The notes under the pieces are model-generated. The model was not told the DNA's origin. It ran no database searches and worked only from the letters and a program-made list of their open reading frames with translations. From UBA9214 sp964443845 (GTDB taxonomy: Bacteria; Pseudomonadota; Gammaproteobacteria; UBA9214), in NCBI GenBank assembly GCA_964443845.1, contig CAYUFA010000008.1:1-64000 (forward strand): a DNA stretch of 64,000 bases, given 5' to 3'. This document shows, one piece after another, positions 60,397 through 64,000 of this stretch (positions are counted from its first letter, which is position 1; every line of letters begins with the position of its first letter). The translations under genes were made by a program, and so were the position numbers.

Positions 60397-60436
60397 GGGC
60401 CGACCGCTGTAAGCGTCACCACGCCGAGGTGCAAGC

Positions 60437-60913
60437 ATGAATTTTAATGCGACATTGATCGGGCAGACCATCGCGTTCATCGTGTTCGTCTGGTTCTGCA
60501 TGAAGTTTATCTGGCCGCCGATCATGGCGGCGCTGGACGAGCGCAGGAAAAAGATTGCCGACGGGCTGGCGGCGGCCGAGCGCGGCAGGCACGAAAAGGC
60601 ACTGGCCGAGGAACGTGCGCGCGAAATCCTGCACGAGGCCAAGGCTCAGGCCGGCGATATCATCAACCGTGCCGACAAACGCGCCGCGGAAATCGTTGAC
60701 GAGGCGAAGGACGAGGCCCGTGTCGAGGGCAGCCGGATAAAATCCGCTGCGCAGTCCGAGATCGAGCAGGAAGTGAACCGGGTGAAGGAAGCGCTGCGTA
60801 GCCAGATTGCCGGCATTGCACTGGCCGGTGCCGGCAAGGTCCTGGAACGCGAGATCGATGCAGGCATGCACGCCGAGCTGCTCGACCAGCTGGCCGCGGA
60901 AATCCAGGCCTGA
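60437..60913 (+). CDS. atpF: ATP synthase F0 subunit b
   Basis: Peripheral stalk subunit; 158 residues. One N-terminal membrane helix (IAFIVFVWFCMKFIWPPI) followed by a long charged helix that dimerises. Standard length. Its stop is 2 bp from the atpH start. Confidence 0.97.
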   Translation: MNFNATLIGQTIAFIVFVWFCMKFIWPPIMAALDERRKKIADGLAAAERGRHEKALAEERAREILHEAKAQAGDIINRADKRAAEIVDEAKDEARVEGSRIKSAAQSEIEQEVNRVKEALRSQIAGIALAGAGKVLEREIDAGMHAELLDQLAAEIQA

Positions 60914-60915
60914 GC

Positions 60916-61452
60916 ATGGCTGAGACCGTTACCATCGCCCGGCCCTATGCGCAGGCTGCGTTTCGCTTCGCGCACGCGCAGCAGGCCCTGCAGGCGTGGT
61001 CGGACATGCTGGAGCTGCTGGCCGCAATTGTGTCGCACAAGGACATGCGCAGCCTGATCGAAAGCCCGCGCATGACCGAAGACAGGCTCGCCGAGCTGGT
61101 GATCCAGGTTGCCGGAGAGCACATCGACGCACACGTCGCGAACTTCATCCGGGTGCTGGCGGACAACCGCCGGCTGACGTTGCTGCCTGATATCGCCGCG
61201 CTGTTCGAAATCCAGCGGCGCAGCGCCGAGGGCCGGGTGCAGGCGGAACTGATCAGTGCATATCCCGTCAGCGGCGCACAGCAGGAGAAGATCGCGCAGG
61301 GCCTGCGGGCGCGCCTCGGGCGGGACGTCGAGCTGTCCTGCAAGGTGGAGCCCGAACTGCTGGGCGGCGCGATCATCCGCGCCGGTGACCTGGTCATTGA
61401 TGGCTCCGTGCGCGGCAAACTGCAGCGCCTCGGCACGGCCCTGAATCACTGA
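60916..61452 (+). CDS. atpH: ATP synthase F1 subunit delta
   Basis: Links the peripheral stalk to the F1 head; 178 residues. Begins AETVTIARPYAQAAFRFA, and ends with the C-terminal motif LLGGAIIRAGDLVIDGSVRG. Normal length and context. Confidence 0.97.
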   Translation: MAETVTIARPYAQAAFRFAHAQQALQAWSDMLELLAAIVSHKDMRSLIESPRMTEDRLAELVIQVAGEHIDAHVANFIRVLADNRRLTLLPDIAALFEIQRRSAEGRVQAELISAYPVSGAQQEKIAQGLRARLGRDVELSCKVEPELLGGAIIRAGDLVIDGSVRGKLQRLGTALNH

Positions 61453-61480
61453 ATTGAAGGTTCATTCAAGGTAAACAACT

Positions 61481-63022
61481 ATGCAACTCAATCCGACTGA
61501 AATCAGCGAACTGATCAAGAGCCGCATCGAGAATTTCCAGGCGGTTGCCGAGGCGCGTACCGAGGGCACCGTGGTCAGCCTGACGGACGGCATTTCACGC
61601 ATCCACGGCCTGGCCGACGTGATGCAGGGTGAAATGCTGGAATTTCCCGGCAATGTGTTCGGCATGGCGCTGAACCTGGAGCGCGATTCCGTGGGCGCGG
61701 TGATCCTGGGGGACTACAAGACGATTACCGAGGGTGACAGCGTCAAGTGTACCGGTCGTATTCTCGAGGTGCCGGTCGGAGAGCAACTGCTGGGACGCGT
61801 GGTGAACTCGCTGGGCATGCCGGTCGACGGCAAGGGCCCGATCAACACCACGTTGACCTCTCCGATTGAAAAGATCGCACCAGGCGTGATTGCCCGCCAG
61901 TCGGTGGACCAGCCGGTGCAGACCGGCCTCAAGTCCATCGACTCCATGGTGCCGATCGGTCGCGGCCAGCGCGAGCTGATCATCGGTGATCGCCAGACCG
62001 GCAAGACTGCGGTGGCGATCGACGCGATCATCAACCAGAAGGGCACCGGCATCAAGTGCATCTACGTGGCCATCGGCCAGAAGAATTCCTCCATCGCCAC
62101 CGTGGTGCGCAAGCTGGAAGAGTTCGGCGCAATGGAGCACACCATCGTGGTGGCCGCCGCCGCTGCCGAGTCCGCCGCCATGCAGTACATCGCCCCGTAT
62201 TCCGGGTGCTCCATGGGCGAGTACTTCCGCGACCGCGGCGAAGACGCGCTGGTCATCTATGACGATCTCACCAAGCAGGCCTGGGCCTACCGCCAGGTGT
62301 CGCTGCTGCTGCGTCGTCCGCCGGGTCGTGAGGCATACCCGGGCGACGTGTTCTACCTGCACTCGCGCCTGCTGGAGCGAGCTGCACGCATCAATGCCGC
62401 AGATGTGGAGAAACGCACCAACGGCGAGGTGCGGGGTAAAACCGGTTCCCTGACCGCGCTGCCGATTATCGAAACCCAGGCTGGCGACGTGTCCGCGTTC
62501 GTGCCGACCAACGTGATTTCCATCACTGACGGGCAGATCTTCCTTGAATCCGACCTGTTCAACGCCGGCATTCGACCGGCCATCAACGCCGGCCTGTCGG
62601 TGTCGCGCGTGGGCGGTGCCGCGCAGACCAAGATCATCAAGAAACTGGGTGGTGGCGTGCGCCTGGCACTGGCGCAGTACCGTGAACTTGCCGCGTTCTC
62701 GCAGTTTGCATCCGATCTCGACGAGGCCACCCGCAAGCAGCTCGAACGCGGCCAGCGCGTCACCGAGCTGATGAAGCAGAAGCAGTATTCGCCTATCTCG
62801 GTCGCGGAGATCGCCGTGTCGCTGTTCTCGGCGGATCGTGGCTACCTCGACGACGTCGCGCTCAACAAGATCGTCGATTTCGAGCACGCATTGCTGGCCT
62901 ACATGCGCAGCACGCATGCCGGGTTGATGGAAAAGATCGGCGCTACCGGCGACTACAGTGACGAGATTGCTGAAGGCCTGAAGGCGGCCGTGGAAGACTT
63001 CAAGGCGACCGGCACCTGGTAA
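61481..63022 (+). CDS. atpA: ATP synthase F1 subunit alpha
   Basis: Non-catalytic nucleotide-binding F1 subunit; 513 residues. Walker A GDRQTGKTAVAIDAI, RGQRELIIGD, and the C-terminal PAINAGLSVSRVGGAAQ signature with the catalytic-site Arg. Start MQLNPTEISELIKSRIENF is canonical. Confidence 0.98.
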   Translation: MQLNPTEISELIKSRIENFQAVAEARTEGTVVSLTDGISRIHGLADVMQGEMLEFPGNVFGMALNLERDSVGAVILGDYKTITEGDSVKCTGRILEVPVGEQLLGRVVNSLGMPVDGKGPINTTLTSPIEKIAPGVIARQSVDQPVQTGLKSIDSMVPIGRGQRELIIGDRQTGKTAVAIDAIINQKGTGIKCIYVAIGQKNSSIATVVRKLEEFGAMEHTIVVAAAAAESAAMQYIAPYSGCSMGEYFRDRGEDALVIYDDLTKQAWAYRQVSLLLRRPPGREAYPGDVFYLHSRLLERAARINAADVEKRTNGEVRGKTGSLTALPIIETQAGDVSAFVPTNVISITDGQIFLESDLFNAGIRPAINAGLSVSRVGGAAQTKIIKKLGGGVRLALAQYRELAAFSQFASDLDEATRKQLERGQRVTELMKQKQYSPISVAEIAVSLFSADRGYLDDVALNKIVDFEHALLAYMRSTHAGLMEKIGATGDYSDEIAEGLKAAVEDFKATGTW

Positions 63023-63046
63023 CAACGGCGCAGACGGGATACAGAC

Positions 63047-63907
63047 ATGGCAGGCGCGAAGGAAATCCGTTCCAAGATTGCGAGCATCAAGAATACGCAG
63101 AAGATCACCAAGGCCATGCAGATGGTCGCTGCGAGCAAGATGCGCAAGGCGCAGGACCGCATGCTGGCAACCCGCCCGTATGCGGAAAAGATCCGCAATG
63201 TGGTTGCCCACCTGGCCCAGTCTCATCCCGAGTACCGGCATGCGTTCCTGCTGGAGCGCCCGGCGCGGCGTATCGGACTGATCGTCATCTCCACGGACCG
63301 CGGGTTGTGCGGCGGTTTGAACATCAACCTGTTCAAGAAGACCATCGCGGCAATGAAGGAATGGAGCGATGCCGGTATCGAGATCGACCTGACGCTGATC
63401 GGCAGCAAGGCCAGCTCGTTCTTCAAGCGCATGGGCGGCAACGTCATGGGAGCGTCGACGCATCTCGGCGACAATCCGTCGATCACCGACCTGATCGGCA
63501 CGGTAAAGATCATGCTCGATTCCTACGAGGAAGGTACGATCGACCGTCTGTACCTGGTGCACAACCGCTTCATAAATACCATGGCGCAGACGCCGGAACT
63601 GATCCAGCTGATCCCGGTGGACGGTAAAGCGGACGAGCGCCTGCACACGCACTGGGATTACATCTACGAACCGGATGCAAGACCGGTGATGGATGCATTG
63701 ATGCTCCGCTACATCGAATCGCTGGTATACCAGGGCGTGGTGGAAAACGTGGCCTGTGAAATGGCGGCGCGCATGGTGGCAATGAAGTCGGCTACCGAAA
63801 ATGCCGGCAACCTGATCGACGAGCTGCAGCTGGTATACAACAAGGCGCGCCAGGCGGCCATTACCCAGGAGATCTCGGAAATCGTGGGCGGCGCGGCCGC
63901 GGTGTAG
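63047..63907 (+). CDS. atpG: ATP synthase F1 subunit gamma
   Basis: Central rotor shaft; 286 residues. N-terminal helix MAGAKEIRSKIASIKNTQKI and C-terminal helix ATENAGNLIDELQLVYNKAR form the coiled-coil shaft; STDRGLCGGLNINLF is the family motif. atpD and atpC presumably follow beyond the window after a short repeat. Confidence 0.97.
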   Translation: MAGAKEIRSKIASIKNTQKITKAMQMVAASKMRKAQDRMLATRPYAEKIRNVVAHLAQSHPEYRHAFLLERPARRIGLIVISTDRGLCGGLNINLFKKTIAAMKEWSDAGIEIDLTLIGSKASSFFKRMGGNVMGASTHLGDNPSITDLIGTVKIMLDSYEEGTIDRLYLVHNRFINTMAQTPELIQLIPVDGKADERLHTHWDYIYEPDARPVMDALMLRYIESLVYQGVVENVACEMAARMVAMKSATENAGNLIDELQLVYNKARQAAITQEISEIVGGAAAV

Positions 63908-63918
63908 TCGAATTTGAT

Positions 63919-63994
63919 GCAGGAGCGGACCTCGTCCGCGGCCGTGTGTTTGAGGAATCGCGCTTGAGAAGCGTTCCTACGGGAAACAGATTGC
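63919..63994. repeat. REP-like palindromic intergenic repeat after atpG
   Basis: Two hairpins in tandem: GCGGAC-CTC-GTCCGC (63925-63939) preceded by CAGGA, and AGGAA...TTCCT with inner CGCTT/AAGCG (63953-63978), then ACGGGAAACAGATTGC. A related tail lies at the left edge of the window (33-49). Such repeats typically sit between genes; its position between atpG and presumably atpD could affect mRNA stability. Confidence 0.55.
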
Positions 63995-64000
63995 AGGTAT

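Noticed and set aside
61595..63652. 685-codon minus-strand open frame opposite atpA and atpG
   Set aside because: Shadow frame over two highly conserved genes.

Overview
The window is one contiguous piece of a high-GC gammaproteobacterial chromosome that spans the replication-origin region. Gene content and order resemble Pseudomonas and other non-enteric gammaproteobacteria: lptM-lysA-dapF-DUF484-xerC, hslVU-DUF971-ubiE-ubiJ-ubiB, gpmI-envC-ctpA-yibQ, rhodanese-secB-gpsA-trmL, glnA-DUF4124-glnL-glnG, glyQ-glyS-gmhB-plsC-gyrB-recF-dnaN-dnaA-rpmH-rnpA-yidD-yidC-mnmE, mnmG-rsmG-parA-parB and the atp operon. Several sulfur-handling genes (a TusA-like protein, a PP-loop sulfurtransferase-like protein, a membrane rhodanese and a BigR/SqrR-type ArsR regulator) would suit a sulfur-metabolising lineage such as the Chromatiales, but the species cannot be named from sequence alone.

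Layout. 0.2-7.2 kb: a DUF2130 protein, a patatin-like lipoprotein, hemD-hemC, a multiply frameshifted thioredoxin-like gene, argH and a translationally coupled PAS/degenerate-GGDEF protein. 7.2-17.8 kb: an esterase, the lptM-lysA-dapF-DUF484-xerC operon, then hslV-hslU-DUF971-ubiE-ubiJ-ubiB. 17.8-24.5 kb (minus strand): DUF389 membrane protein, DJ-1 protein and the envelope block yibQ-ctpA-envC-gpmI. 24.8-28.7 kb: ArsR regulator, rhodanese, secB, gpsA, trmL and a class 1B pyrD. 29-36.5 kb (minus strand): the nitrogen regulon glnA-DUF4124-glnL-glnG with readable NtrC and sigma-54 sites, then a sulfur/metal cassette (PP-loop protein, tusA, CDF transporter). 37.3-41.9 kb: glyQS, a small unknown gene, a gmhB homologue lacking its nucleophile, and plsC.

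42-54 kb is the origin region. dnaA-dnaN-recF-gyrB run on the minus strand and rpmH-rnpA-yidD-yidC-mnmE on the plus strand, so transcription diverges from the dnaA area. Three perfect DnaA boxes beside an AT-rich stretch lie between dnaA and dnaN, a fourth lies upstream of dnaA, and two parS-like sites lie inside recF, fitting the parA-parB genes 12 kb away. 54-64 kb carries mnmG-rsmG-parA-parB and the atp operon from atpI to atpG, read from a strong sigma-70-type promoter; atpD and atpC presumably follow outside the window.

Almost everything is conserved housekeeping. No CRISPR array, prophage, insertion sequence, tRNA or rRNA was seen. The most noteworthy points are the degenerate GmhB, the PP-loop/TusA/CDF cassette, the persulfide-sensor-like ArsR, the NtrC architecture of both gln promoters, the intragenic parS sites, and short AT-rich islands between operons.
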